Assembly (NCBI RefSeq): GCF_041296385.1
Contig: NC_091019.1
Span: forward strand, 8,145,264 to 8,209,263
Length of the DNA: 64,000 nucleotides
Direction: 5' to 3'
DNA from: Aphelocoma coerulescens
Lineage: Eukaryota > Chordata > Aves > Passeriformes > Corvidae
This document shows, piece by piece, positions 34,790 through 48,070 of the stretch; position 1 is the first letter of the stretch; each line of letters starts with the position of its first letter. The notes beneath the pieces are model-generated. The model did no database searches. It saw nothing but the letters and a program-made list of their open reading frames with translations, and had not been told where the DNA came from. The position numbers and the translations under genes were made by a program.

Positions 34790-35224
34790 AACATTCTTCG
34801 ACTACAGGGAGAGTCCATGGGGCTTTTCCCATGGGGTCTCTCAAACAGATGTAGGATGCAGCTCCCTTTTTATGCCAAGTTCCCGGCCCCAGCACCCTCT
34901 TCCTTTTCCCCACTGGCTGAGGTACTCAGGAGATACAGACTTCCCAAAGTGCCTACTCTATGCCCTCCTCTAATATGCACCCCCCTTTTGGTATTGAAAA
35001 GAAAGAAAAAGAAACTATTCCTAATTCTGTTAAGTGTTTGTTGCCTTGTTGTAGGTTCAGGAATTTAACAGGGCCTTGATTAATCAACAGTCTCTGTTGG
35101 TTACCAACAGTTCTAGAGAACTAATAGTTTCTTCTGTTACTTCACTATCGATAAGTTCCTAGCCTTGTCTACAGGCAGATTCACATGGTCTGTTTGTAAA
35201 GACTCATTCGTCTCATTCCTTTTA
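34790..35224 (-). repeat. 3' LTR, truncated (unit 5)
   Basis: Copy of 12-446. Confidence 0.75.
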
Positions 35225-35257
35225 ATCCCTCCTCTTTTTATTTTGCCTCTTTTTTCT

Positions 35258-36908
35258 TTACAAACCTTAATTACCATTGATTTAATTTTTTCTTCTTGAG
35301 TCTTCTTGGATTTTGCTATTATTTGCAGTGACATCCTCATCTATCCTTTTGTAGACATTTCTGGATCAGGTAGGCATGGCTGCTACCGGCATCCCCTTGA
35401 CCACCTGCTGAAAGAGCTGCACTCAGCAAGGTGTCACACATGATAAAAAGATTAGAGTTGCTATAGCATGTAAGAGGAGAAATCATATTCATTTAGCCCA
35501 TAGCTGGCCAGTTAACCATGAAAACATATCCCATTCCCATCCTTTCCACATTTGGACAGGTCCATGAGCTGACGTTATTTCCTTTGTTATTTTTTTGACC
35601 ACTTTTCCGCTGTCATCTGCTTGCAAACAGCAGCTCGAGTCATTTAATTTCCCACAAACTCCTCCTTCTTCTGCTAACAGATAATCTAGTACCATCCAAT
35701 GTTGAAATACCGCTTTCCTCGTTTAAGTGGGTTGGTCAGCAAGAAAGTCAAGAGCTGTGGCTGTTTGGTTGGTTATTATTTCCGAGACAGCTTGTAACCT
35801 AATTATCCCATTCAAATGATAAATGGGTTCCCAGGCATCTGGGATTAATTCCTTAGGATTCCAAGTGGCTGGTCCATCCTGTTGTGGAACTGGTTCTGGT
35901 GGCCATTCATCTTTTCCCCATTTTGGGGTGCTCCCTCCAGCCAGGGCTGCATCAGTTGACTGCTTTTCTCTAATTAAATCATCACAGATTTTGATTCCTA
36001 AGCGATTTCCCTGAACTTGTGGCAACAAAAAGAACAACGGGCTAATATACCCCATACCCATACCATATCCCTGACCAGTTTGGAGGTAACCTGAGCTAAG
36101 CATGTTGGCCACAAATGCAATAATGTCCTTTCAAAGCCTGTGTTCCATTATCAAAGGGGCCTTTCTACCTTTTGTCATCAATTGGTGGGTCAAAATACAG
36201 CGGGATTCCTGGGCCTAACGGTCCTCCAATAGTTGCTCCACCATAAGGGTCACAGTATTTGCGTTTCCAAGCTCCCAAATGGGGTTCCCATCTACATTTA
36301 CGTCTGCAAGCTGTTTGGTTGGATTTGGAGCAGAACTCACTAAGAGGGTTTGAGTTCCAATCTGGTGTTGCCATTCCCACTGATAATCATGAGCAACATG
36401 TGTTCTACTTGTGGAATTTTCGTGGGGACATCTTAAAAATAGGTGGTCAAAAAAACCCCTTGTCCCTCCCCATTGCTTTACAGGCTTCCAAATATTTTTG
36501 GTAAGTGTGTTAAGAACACTTTACCCAGCTACCATTAGTGAGCTTAACAGGTATTTGATTGCATTTGTCTTGATATTTGGAACAATTGTAAGGAGGGCAA
36601 CTGGGGGTCCAAGCCCAATTGTTTAAACCCAGAGGGGAAGTAAATTCATACATGTCTTTTCCTACATAGACCCCCTCTGTCCTATTTAGGCAATAAGTGC
36701 CTGTTGGAGAAGAATGAAGTGGCCGTGAACTTCCTTCTTTGGCCCCAAATCCCGTCCTAGTATGGACCCCACCATTTAGGTTCAGCTGGGCTAGCCAACC
36801 ATGGCCACTCTTCAGATCCTCCTGGCCCTCCACAGAGCCAGCAATTGCTAAGGTTAAAAACTTTTGCTACTTCTTCTCCTAAGGCTGCAAATTGATTCTC
36901 TCACACCT
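35258..36908 (-). pseudogene. env: env relic (unit 5)
   Basis: Fragments at 36833-36510, 36380-36165, 36112-35723, 35695-35489 and 35340-35137, with breaks identical to unit 1. Confidence 0.85.
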
Positions 36909-37079
36909 GGCCTAAACTCAGCTGACCATATAAAAGTAGAATTATTAATGAAAATATTTTAATTGTGTGATCTAGTTAGCTAGTCTAATTTTCATGTTGT
37001 CTTCTGCACCACCTGTGGCAAATGAAGACACATAAAACCACTTAACCTAAAACAATGGCCGCAAGTATTAGCCCCCCAG

Positions 37080-37543
37080 TGAGGAGACAGAGGCATCCTA
37101 CAACATTCTTCAACTACAGGGAGAGGCCATGGGGCTTTTCCTGTGCAGTCTCTCTCAAATGATTGTGGGACACTACTCCCATTTTATGCTAAGTTCCCAG
37201 CCATAGCACCCTCTTCCTTTTCCCCTTTGGCTGAGGTACTCAGGAGGTAAAGACTTCCTGAATTGCCTACTCTATGCCCCCATGTAATATGCACCCCCCT
37301 TTTGGTATAGAAAAGGAGGAAGAAGAAACTATTCCTAATTCTATTAAGCCTTTGTTGCCTTGCTCTAGGTTCAGGAATTTAACAGGGCCTTGGCTGAGCA
37401 ACAGTCTCTGTTGATTAGTAACAGTTTCTAAAACTAATACTTTCTTCTATTACTTCCCTATCTGTTACTGCTCTATGCTAGCCTTGTCTAAGAGTGGATT
37501 CACACAGTCTGTTTGTAAAGACACATCCATCTTACTCCTTTCA
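37080..37543 (-). repeat. 5' LTR (unit 5)
   Basis: Copy of 2302-2765. Confidence 0.7.
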
Positions 37544-40478
37544 CTCCCACACCTTCTTGGAGGTGGGACGGCTCCCCCCGGCACAGCACCTGGAAAAAAA
37601 CCCCCGTATATGCACACACACACCTGCACTTACCCTGCACTCTGCTGCACACCCCCCCCCCCCCCCCCCCCACTAACCCCCGCCTCCATATCCCTACCAT
37701 GCCACTCTCAGCTGCCCTGCCCCCACCGTCCCAGCGGGCTGGCAGCACCCACTCCTCACATGCTTCCCCATGCCTTGCATTTCCTTCCTGCCCCCTCTGT
37801 AGCCTTCCCTCTACCTGCCTTTTCTCCATTGCCTTGCATTGACTTGCTCACCCATCCCCCACCTGACTTCCTTTCACAGTCATCTAGGTCTGGCCTTACC
37901 TTTTCTTTTCCTTCTAGGACCCTCATTGCCTTGCCTCACCTCGCCAAGCCACCACTTGCCTTGCCTTGCCCTTGAACCCCTTGCCTTCCATTACCTTGCT
38001 CACCCCTCCCCCACCTGGAATTCAAGACCCCTTTTCAATGACATTTCTGGGCCTTGCCCTGCCCTTTCTGCTCCTCCTAGGAATCTCAAGGCTCTCAAGT
38101 ATCTCCGGTGTTTCAGGATCACATGAGAGGAAGACCAGGCAAGGACACATGTTGCCACACTCATCTATACGGGCAGCCTTTGTCTGGGACCAATCTTTGC
38201 ATGTCTTGAATCTTGGAAGGGCAATTCACATTTTGCCCTTGAGCTCCGGGACCAGAAGGAGAGTTCTTTTGCATACAAAGGAAAGCAGGTAGCTCAAGTC
38301 TCTTAGGTGCAGATTAGAGATGACTCACACAGGATCAAGGCCACACAGAGCAGTTGGGCCTAGCCACTTTTGTGTACCAGAAGTCCTTGAATGTACTTCT
38401 CACCTGCCTTGCCTCGCCTTGCCTTGGCAACGCAACAGTTTCCTTGCCTTGCCCTGCTAGCCCTCCGTAGCCTTGCATTCCCTTGCATGCCCATGCCACA
38501 CCCTTGACCTGCCTACTGCTTTCCTCCAGGGCCTTGGCTTGCCGAGCCCTTCTTGTTTCTGCCTGGCCTACCCATCAGTGGACTTTCCTTCCTCCTAGAG
38601 GCAAGCCTTGCCTCTAACTTCTGGGCCTTCTCTTGCCTACCACTCCATTTATTTCCCCCTCACTGCTCTGGCCTTGCCTACCTCTTGCTTGACTTGCCTG
38701 CAATTGCCTGCACTTGGTTTGCAGTGCCTTGCCTGCATGGAAGGCAAGGTAAAGAGTGGTAGGCAGGGCAAAGCCAGCAAGTTGTAGGTAGTGCGAGACG
38801 TAGGCAAAGGAAGCAAAGCAAGGGTAGCTTAGGAAAAACTAGGCAAGGCACTGAAGGCAAGGCAAGGCCAAGGGACTTGCAGTGCCTTTCCTTGGGAAGG
38901 TAAGGACATAGAGCCAGTGTTGGTGGAGCAGATGTTAAGGTACCATGGGGAGGAATAGCCCAGTGAGATATTTCTCTCCTGGCCCCTTCTGTGTAGGGGC
39001 AATTGTTGGACATATTCAATACTAGAGGTGTATCAGTCCCTGGATATGTTGTATTTTGGAGGAGGGGATGCTGTTTCTTTGGAGATAGGCTTGTACTTGC
39101 TCTCTTTGGCAAGGAAAGCAGGTTTGGATGCGCTCATGAGGTGCTCTTAGGGATTTTAAAGGCTTTTCCCAACAGACAGTTCTCTGGGTTAGAGCTGTTG
39201 AGCTTTCAGCAGGAATGCAAAGGCCAAGCTTGTGACCCTTTTTTCCTGGTGCCTTTAGTGTGTGAGCAGTCCCTGGTGCTGTTGTCTTTGGATCCTGACT
39301 CTGGGAGAGGGAAGGCTTAGGATGGTACCTAGAGCTGAGAAGGAAAGTGCTGAGGGCAGCGTGTGCGCTGCTAGTTTGAGGGGTGCAGTTGAAGTTGTAG
39401 GCAGCAAGAGCTTTCTCAGCTGGCACTGTTGTGAGCTCTGTTTTTGCCAGATGGTTTCAAGTTGGTAGGTGGACTCTGCCAGAGAGAAAAGATTTGTTTG
39501 GGCAAAGAGGTTTGTCTGGCTCTTGGAGTGTGGTGCAAAAAAGAGTCTGCTCTTGGAAGGGGAAGATTCAGGAAAACTTTTTGTTCTGACACCGTTGATT
39601 TGAGTGCAGGGACGTTTCTAACTTGCCTCTGCCCTTGGGGTGGTTTTGAGCAGCGAAAGCTGCGTTTCCTTCTTTGGCAAGTCGTCAGTGCCATCGTGTG
39701 GTTGTTGCGATGAGTGCTGACAGTGCCCAGGAAAAAGCCAAGTGCTTCATTGGCACGGCCCCAGTCGTGTGGGAGCAGTTGGTGGAAGAACTCCGCTGTG
39801 CAGTCTGCCTCTTGGAGACGTAAAAGAATGTGTTCCTATGCATAGCGGGGAAGCAAGAGGAATCTTTTCATTGTTGGCTGTGCAGTTTCTAAGCGGCAAA
39901 AGTAAAGGCAGTTCCAGCATGGCCTCTTTCTTTCAGAACCTTTTCTGTGCCATCATGAAAATGCTCAACATGTAACTCGCACCCATTGAACTGCATCAAA
40001 GGTCCTGGAGCTATGCACTTTCCTTCAAGCTCTATGTACCATCTCTCCACCTCTCGCGGATCCCAAACCCCTTCCAAACATCCAGCAGCTGCTTCTGCAC
40101 GCAGGGAACAAATGCTAGAACAAGGCGTTGGCCTTCATAGTCCCTCTAAAATCTGTAAACTAAGCAAAACATACCAGTGACCAGCATTTTCCTTCGCAAA
40201 TATATATATAGAGCATCATCACATTCTGTCAAAGTGGGTAAGTTCACCCTTGCAGTGCAGCTTTTCCAGCCGCAGTTCGGACTGAGAGATGTGCCAGGAG
40301 AGAAAGCATTTGTTGACTTTCCTTCTTCTCTGGAACACTTGATACTCGCAGTGCAATCACTTCCACACAACTTCGGTGTGCCCAGGTTCAAGCAGCTAGA
40401 GCTCACAGAGATGGGAAAGTCAGGGCAGAAGACGTTTCAAAAAAACGTTACAGCAGCATTAAAACTGTGCACAGCAGT
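37544..40478. repeat. C-rich, CCTTG tract and spacer (unit 5)
   Basis: CCTTG-rich part 37919-38889 and spacer 38890-40478. Confidence 0.8.
37652..37671. repeat. C run, 20 C
   Basis: The longest C run in the window. Confidence 0.95.
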
Positions 40479-41188
40479 CTGCAGCACTCTAGCTTACTTC
40501 TCTGACAGACATGCCATCCCATTGTGGGCTCTCACAGCTCGGTTGCAAGCTATCTTGGTTGCAAGCTACTCTTCTGAAGAAAAGAACTATAAGAAAAAGC
40601 CAATGCTGGGCTGCGCCTTCCCCTTGCTTCACGTAAAGCCACCCCATGCTGCACTCTGCACTTCCCTTCTCCGCCCCATTGACCACTGTGTTTTCTGAAT
40701 CTCGAAGCCTAAAGTTCAGCGATATTGTTTCAGCGGAGGGCTGGAAGAGGAATAGGTAGCAGCACAGCTAAAAGTAGCTGTCGCTGAGCTTTCTCCTTCC
40801 CAAAGCTAATGTGAATACGGCAGGTAGGCGAGTGGCAGCTACCCTCCTCTCTCAGCTTATATGCTGCATGCACGAGCCCGGTGCTCTGCGCCGTCGTTCA
40901 CCCTCTTAAGTACCCTTGTCGCGCTTTCATTCTGCCAGAGTCGAACAGTCGTCTACTTCTCGCACAGAGAGCACAGTGCCGGCAGCGCAACCCTCCAGGC
41001 GGCTGCTTCTGCCGAAAGACGCCTGGGCTATGCACTTTCCCTCTCAGTGCTAGGTAGATCTACATTCTGTCTGTGTTGTGCTCTGAATCTTAACGAAAAC
41101 ATTCTCAGCTAAGTCTCGCACACAGAAGAGTTTTAGGTCAACGAGCTTGCCCAAAGATTGCCCCCGTCCCTATACAAACTTATATTTA
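40479..41188 (+). repeat. Satellite module C (unit 5)
   Basis: Copy of 5700-6409. Confidence 0.8.
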
Positions 41189-42640
41189 CACCCCATTCCA
41201 GTGGTAATCCTCTTTCCTTTACAGCCTGCACAGCGCTGTCAGATCGCGGTGCTCTCCGCACCTGCCTTCTCACTCCCAAGTACCAGCGCGAACCTTACAG
41301 CCTTGCAGGCAGCGAAGACACCGGTAGGCATCTCGCACAGAAGAACGGGCCAGGACGCAAAGATGGTCTTCCTTTCTCCTCGTTGTCGCCCACATTGTGG
41401 TGATGTGTTGAAAGTCTTGGCCAGCGAAAGGCTAATCCAGCAAGTGCTTCTCTCTTGACGCATTTTGCTGAGGGAGAGCTACACGGATAGTTTAGAATCT
41501 GTGAAACAGCAAGACAATGATTGCACGTCGAGCTGAGCAAAAGCCGTGCACGGCACACCGTGGCTGCGTGCAGTGTTCATGCGGAAGAGCGGCAAAGCTC
41601 CAAGCCCTCGCTGGGCTTCCGTTCTGCCCGGAGCACAGGCGGCGAAGAACGAAGCAGCTGGGCACCGGCTTCATGTAGCCAGTGGAGCGAATTGCAAATG
41701 TCCAGCCGAGAGCTGCTTCACAAGCAGATTCAGCTGAGAACGCTCTGGCTGCTTCAGAAAGGAAGGCGCAGCCCTTGCACTCCAGCACACAACCGGGCCA
41801 GAAACAGGTCCTTCAACCTTCAGTGCTGCCGACTCCATGCAGCTTGAGCACACCCAGAAGGACGCGTCCAGAAAGAAGGCGTTCTTCGAGTACCCCCCTC
41901 CTCCAAGGAGCCTCGAAACTGAGCACAACACGCTGCGGCTCGGCAGCTTCCTTCTCAGCGAGACGTACCGTCACATTTATGCACTCTCGCAGCTCCGTTG
42001 CCCACTTGCAGCAGCTGCTGCTACCGAAGCAAAAGGCTCCAGAAGTAAAAGCCACTGCTGGGCTGCACGTTCCCTCTGCCTCACGTAAAGCAGCAGAAAC
42101 TGGCCGCTGCACTCTGTCCTTCCATTCTCTGCCGCACCTGCCACTGTCATCTCTGCGTCTCCAAGCATAAACCTGGGCACAAATGCTTTCCGGGGAAAGC
42201 TGGAAGAGAAATAGGTAGCAGCACAAGTAGCTGCAAGTGGAACTTCCTGGTTTCAACTGCTAACGTGAGTCCGCAAAGAAGCGAGTGACGGCCACGCTTC
42301 CCCTTGCAGCCTGTGCGATGCGCACAGCAGCTCGGGGCTCTGCCTTCATTCCTACGCTCTCCGTACCACGGTCGCGCTTTCATTCTGCCGGAGTCGAAGC
42401 GTCGCCTACTTCTCGCACAAGAGCATTGTGCCCGCAGCGAAATGCTCCAGCCGACTGCTTCTGCCGGAACACGCCCTGGCCTATGCACTTTCCCTCGCAG
42501 CGACATACACCAGCACACTGGGTCTTTCTTGTCGTCCAAATGTAAAGGGAAAGGTTCTCCGCTCCGTCTGGCACAGAGAACAGTTTTAGGTCGACAAGCT
42601 CACCCAGAGCTCACCCTCGACGCGTGGAAACCCGCATTTG
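41189..42640 (+). repeat. Satellite module A (unit 5)
   Basis: A-type head, A-type T at the diagnostic site and A-type tail. G at 41473 replaces C. Confidence 0.9.
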
Positions 42641-44104
42641 CACCCCATTCCAGCGGCAGCCCGTCCTTCCTTTACAGCCTGCACAGCGCCGTCAGATCGC
42701 GGTGCTCTCCGCACCTGCCTTCTCACTTCCAAGTACCAGCGCGAACCTTACAGCCTTGCAGGCAGCGAAGACGCGGCGAGGCGTCTCGCACAGAAGAACG
42801 GGCCAGGACGCAAAGATGGTCTTCCTTTCTCCTCCTCCTCCTCCTCCTTGCCCGAGTGGTGGTGCTGTGCTGAAAGTCTTGGCCGGCGAAAGGCTTATGC
42901 AGCAAGTGCTTCTCTCCTGACGCATTTCGCTGAGCGAGAGAGCTGCACGGACACTTTCGACTCTGGGAAACAGCAAGACAATGATTGCACGTCGAGCTGA
43001 GCAAAAGCCGTGCACGGCACACCGTGGCTGCGTGCAGTGTTCACGCGGAAGAGCGGCAAAGCTCCAAGCCCTCGCTGGGCTTCCGTTCTGCCCGGAGCAC
43101 AGGCGGCGAAGAACGAAGCAGCTGGGCACCGGCTTCATGTAGCCAGTGGAGCGAATTGCAAATGTCCAGCCGAGAGCTGCTTCACAAGCAGATTCAGCTG
43201 AGAACGCTCTGGCTGCTTCAGAAAGGAAGGCGCAGCCCTTGCACTCCAGCACACAACCGGGCCAGAAACAGGTCCTTCAACCTTCAGTGCTGCCGACTCC
43301 ATGCAGCTTGAGCACACCCAGAAGGACGCGTCCAGAAAGAAGGCGTTCTTCGAGTACCCCCCTCCTCCAAGGAGCCTCGAAACTGAGCACAACACGCTGC
43401 GGCTCGGCAGCTTCCTTCTCAGCGAGACGTACCGTCACATTTATGCACTCTCGCAGCTCCGTTGCCCACTTGCAGCAGCTGCTGCTACCGAAGCAAAAGG
43501 CTCCAGAAGTAAAAGCCACTGCTGGGCTGCACGTTCCCTCTGCCTCACGTAAAGCAGCAGAAACTGGCCGCTGCACTCTGTCCTTCCATTCTCTGCCGCA
43601 CCTGCCACTGTCATCTCTGCGTCTCCAAGCATAAACCTGGGCACAAATGCTTTCCGGGGAAAGCTGGAAGAGAAATAGGTAGCAGCACAAGTAGCTGCAA
43701 GTGGAACTTCCTGGTTTCAACTGCTAACGTGAGTCCGCAAAGAAGCGAGTGACGGCCACGCTTCCCCTTGCAGCCTGTGCGATGCGCACAGCAGCTCGGG
43801 GCTCTGCCTTCATTCCTACGCTCTCCGTACCACGGTCGCGCTTTCATTCTGCCGGAGTCGAAGCGTCGCCTACTTCTCGCACAAGAGCATTGTGCCCGCA
43901 GCGAAATGCTCCAGCCGACTGCTTCTGCCGGAACACGCCCTGGCCTATGCACTTTCCCTCGCAGCGACATACACCAGCACACTGGGTCTTTCTTGTCGTC
44001 CAAATGTAAAGGGAAAGGTTCTCCGCTCCGTCTGGCACAGAGAACAGTTTTAGGTCGACAAGCTCACCCAGAGCTCACCCTCGACGCGTGGAAACCCGCA
44101 TTTG
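42641..44104 (+). repeat. Extra hybrid B/A satellite module (1464 bp)
   Basis: It starts as module B (CTC microsatellite, C at 43044) but continues into the A-type tail after 43568 instead of the fold-back segment. It is the mirror image of the hybrid in unit 4, and the switch lies within 43045-43568, the equivalent interval. Confidence 0.95.
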
Positions 44105-45031
44105 CACCCCATTCCAGCGGCAGCCCGTCCTTCCTTTACAGCCTGCACAGCGCCGTCAGATCGCGGTGCTCTCCGCACCTGCCTTCTCACTTCCAAGTAC
44201 CAGCGCGAACCTTACAGCCTTGCAGGCAGCGAAGACGCGGCGAGGCGTCTCGCACAGAAGAACGGGCCAGGACGCAAAGATGGTCTTCCTTTCTCCTCCT
44301 CCTCCTCCTCCTTGCCCGAGTGGTGGTGCTGTGCTGAAAGTCTTGGCCGGCGAAAGGCTTATGCAGCAAGTGCTTCTCTCCTGACGCATTTCGCTGAGCG
44401 AGAGAGCTGCACGGACACTTTCGACTCTGGGAAACAGCAAGACAATGATTGCACGTCGAGCTGAGCAAAAGCCGTGCACGGCACACCGTGGCTGCGTGCA
44501 GTGTTCACGCGGAAGAGCGGCAAAGCTCCAAGCCCTCGCTGGGCTTCCGTTCTGCCCGGAGCACAGGCGGCGAAGAACGAAGCAGCTGGGCACCGGCTTC
44601 ATGTAGCCAGTGGAGCGAATTGCAAATGTCCAGCCGAGAGCTGCTTCACAAGCAGATTCAGCTGAGAACGCTCTGGCTGCTTCAGAAAGGAAGGCGCAGC
44701 CCTTGCACTCCAGCACACAACCGGGCCAGAAACAGGTCCTTCAACCTTCAGTGCTGCCGACTCCATGCAGCTTGAGCACACCCAGAAGGACGCGTCCAGA
44801 AAGAAGGCGTTCTTCGAGTACCCCCCTCCTCCAAGGAGCCTCGAAACTGAGCACAACACGCTGCGGCTCGGCAGCTTCCTTCTCAGCGAGACGTACCGTC
44901 ACATTTATGCACTCTCGCAGCTCCGTTGCCCACTTGCAGCAGCTGCTGCTACCGAAGCAAAAGGCTCCAGAAGTAAAAGCCACTGCTGGGCTGCACGTTC
45001 CCTCTGCCTCACGTAAAGCAGCAGAAACTGG
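44105..45031 (+). repeat. Satellite module B (unit 5)
   Basis: B-type head and B-type truncated end. It is exactly 1464 bp downstream of the preceding module start. Confidence 0.9.
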
Positions 45032-45313
45032 CTACTTGTGCTGCTACCTATTTCTCTTCCAGCTTTCCCCGGAAAGCATTTGTGCCCAGGTTTATGCTTG
45101 GAGACGCAGAGATGACAGTGGCAGGTGCGGCAGAGAATGGAAGGACAGAGTGCAGCGGCCAGTTTCTGCTGCTTTACGTGAGGCAGAGGGAACGTGCAGC
45201 CCAGCAGTGGCTTTTACTTCTGGAGCCTTTTGCTTCGGTAGCAGCAGCTGCTGCAAGTGGGCAACGGAGCTGCGAGAGTGCATAAATGTGACGGTACGTC
45301 TCGCTGAGAAGGA
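45032..45313 (-). repeat. Fold-back segment (unit 5)
   Basis: Same 282 bp as 8789-9070. In this unit two upstream A-type tails match it in inverted orientation. Confidence 0.92.
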
Positions 45314-45316
45314 TAT

Positions 45317-45751
45317 AACATTCTTCGACTACAGGGAGAGTCCATGGGGCTTTTCCCATGGGGTCTCTCAAACAGATGTAGGATGCAGCTCCCTTTTTAT
45401 GCCAAGTTCCCGGCCCCAGCACCCTCTTCCTTTTCCCCACTGGCTGAGGTACTCAGGAGATACAGACTTCCCAAAGTGCCTACTCTATGCCCTCCTCTAA
45501 TATGCACCCCCCTTTTGGTATTGAAAAGAAAGAAAAAGAAACTATTCCTAATTCTGTTAAGTGTTTGTTGCCTTGTTGTAGGTTCAGGAATTTAACAGGG
45601 CCTTGATTAATCAACAGTCTCTGTTGGTTACCAACAGTTCTAGAGAACTAATAGTTTCTTCTGTTACTTCACTATCGATAAGTTCCTAGCCTTGTCTACA
45701 GGCAGATTCACATGGTCTGTTTGTAAAGACTCATTCGTCTCATTCCTTTTA
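45317..45751 (-). repeat. 3' LTR, truncated (unit 6)
   Basis: Copy of 12-446. Confidence 0.75.
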
Positions 45752-45784
45752 ATCCCTCCTCTTTTTATTTTGCCTCTTTTTTCT

Positions 45785-47435
45785 TTACAAACCTTAATTA
45801 CCATTGATTTAATTTTTTCTTCTTGAGTCTTCTTGGATTTTGCTATTATTTGCAGTGACATCCTCATCTATCCTTTTGTAGACATTTCTGGATCAGGTAG
45901 GCATGGCTGCTACCGGCATCCCCTTGACCACCTGCTGAAAGAGCTGCACTCAGCAAGGTGTCACACATGATAAAAAGATTAGAGTTGCTATAGCATGTAA
46001 GAGGAGAAATCATATTCATTTAGCCCATAGCTGGCCAGTTAACCATGAAAACATATCCCATTCCCATCCTTTCCACATTTGGACAGGTCCATGAGCTGAC
46101 GTTATTTCCTTTGTTATTTTTTTGACCACTTTTCCGCTGTCATCTGCTTGCAAACAGCAGCTCGAGTCATTTAATTTCCCACAAACTCCTCCTTCTTCTG
46201 CTAACAGATAATCTAGTACCATCCAATGTTGAAATACCGCTTTCCTCGTTTAAGTGGGTTGGTCAGCAAGAAAGTCAAGAGCTGTGGCTGTTTGGTTGGT
46301 TATTATTTCCGAGACAGCTTGTAACCTAATTATCCCATTCAAATGATAAATGGGTTCCCAGGCATCTGGGATTAATTCCTTAGGATTCCAAGTGGCTGGT
46401 CCATCCTGTTGTGGAACTGGTTCTGGTGGCCATTCATCTTTTCCCCATTTTGGGGTGCTCCCTCCAGCCAGGGCTGCATCAGTTGACTGCTTTTCTCTAA
46501 TTAAATCATCACAGATTTTGATTCCTAAGCGATTTCCCTGAACTTGTGGCAACAAAAAGAACAACGGGCTAATATACCCCATACCCATACCATATCCCTG
46601 ACCAGTTTGGAGGTAACCTGAGCTAAGCATGTTGGCCACAAATGCAATAATGTCCTTTCAAAGCCTGTGTTCCATTATCAAAGGGGCCTTTCTACCTTTT
46701 GTCATCAATTGGTGGGTCAAAATACAGCGGGATTCCTGGGCCTAACGGTCCTCCAATAGTTGCTCCACCATAAGGGTCACAGTATTTGCGTTTCCAAGCT
46801 CCCAAATGGGGTTCCCATCTACATTTACGTCTGCAAGCTGTTTGGTTGGATTTGGAGCAGAACTCACTAAGAGGGTTTGAGTTCCAATCTGGTGTTGCCA
46901 TTCCCACTGATAATCATGAGCAACATGTGTTCTACTTGTGGAATTTTCGTGGGGACATCTTAAAAATAGGTGGTCAAAAAAACCCCTTGTCCCTCCCCAT
47001 TGCTTTACAGGCTTCCAAATATTTTTGGTAAGTGTGTTAAGAACACTTTACCCAGCTACCATTAGTGAGCTTAACAGGTATTTGATTGCATTTGTCTTGA
47101 TATTTGGAACAATTGTAAGGAGGGCAACTGGGGGTCCAAGCCCAATTGTTTAAACCCAGAGGGGAAGTAAATTCATACATGTCTTTTCCTACATAGACCC
47201 CCTCTGTCCTATTTAGGCAATAAGTGCCTGTTGGAGAAGAATGAAGTGGCCGTGAACTTCCTTCTTTGGCCCCAAATCCCGTCCTAGTATGGACCCCACC
47301 ATTTAGGTTCAGCTGGGCTAGCCAACCATGGCCACTCTTCAGATCCTCCTGGCCCTCCACAGAGCCAGCAATTGCTAAGGTTAAAAACTTTTGCTACTTC
47401 TTCTCCTAAGGCTGCAAATTGATTCTCTCACACCT
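45785..47435 (-). pseudogene. env: env relic (unit 6)
   Basis: Fragments at 47360-47037, 46907-46692, 46639-46250, 46222-46016 and 45867-45664, with breaks identical to unit 1. Confidence 0.85.
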
Positions 47436-47606
47436 GGCCTAAACTCAGCTGACCATATAAAAGTAGAATTATTAATGAAAATATTTTAATTGTGTGATCT
47501 AGTTAGCTAGTCTAATTTTCATGTTGTCTTCTGCACCACCTGTGGCAAATGAAGACACATAAAACCACTTAACCTAAAACAATGGCCGCAAGTATTAGCC
47601 CCCCAG

Positions 47607-48070
47607 TGAGGAGACAGAGGCATCCTACAACATTCTTCAACTACAGGGAGAGGCCATGGGGCTTTTCCTGTGCAGTCTCTCTCAAATGATTGTGGGACAC
47701 TACTCCCATTTTATGCTAAGTTCCCAGCCATAGCACCCTCTTCCTTTTCCCCTTTGGCTGAGGTACTCAGGAGGTAAAGACTTCCTGAATTGCCTACTCT
47801 ATGCCCCCATGTAATATGCACCCCCCTTTTGGTATAGAAAAGGAGGAAGAAGAAACTATTCCTAATTCTATTAAGCCTTTGTTGCCTTGCTCTAGGTTCA
47901 GGAATTTAACAGGGCCTTGGCTGAGCAACAGTCTCTGTTGATTAGTAACAGTTTCTAAAACTAATACTTTCTTCTATTACTTCCCTATCTGTTACTGCTC
48001 TATGCTAGCCTTGTCTAAGAGTGGATTCACACAGTCTGTTTGTAAAGACACATCCATCTTACTCCTTTCA
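47607..48070 (-). repeat. 5' LTR (unit 6)
   Basis: Copy of 2302-2765. Confidence 0.7.

Larger units (their letters stand above)
34779..45305 (+). repeat. Array unit 5 (10527 bp, one module extra)
   Basis: Colinear with unit 1 but carries three 1.46-kb modules (A, B/A hybrid, B) instead of two, a gain of exactly 1464 bp. The C run is 20, the longest in the window. It has a private C-to-G change at 41473. Confidence 0.95.
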
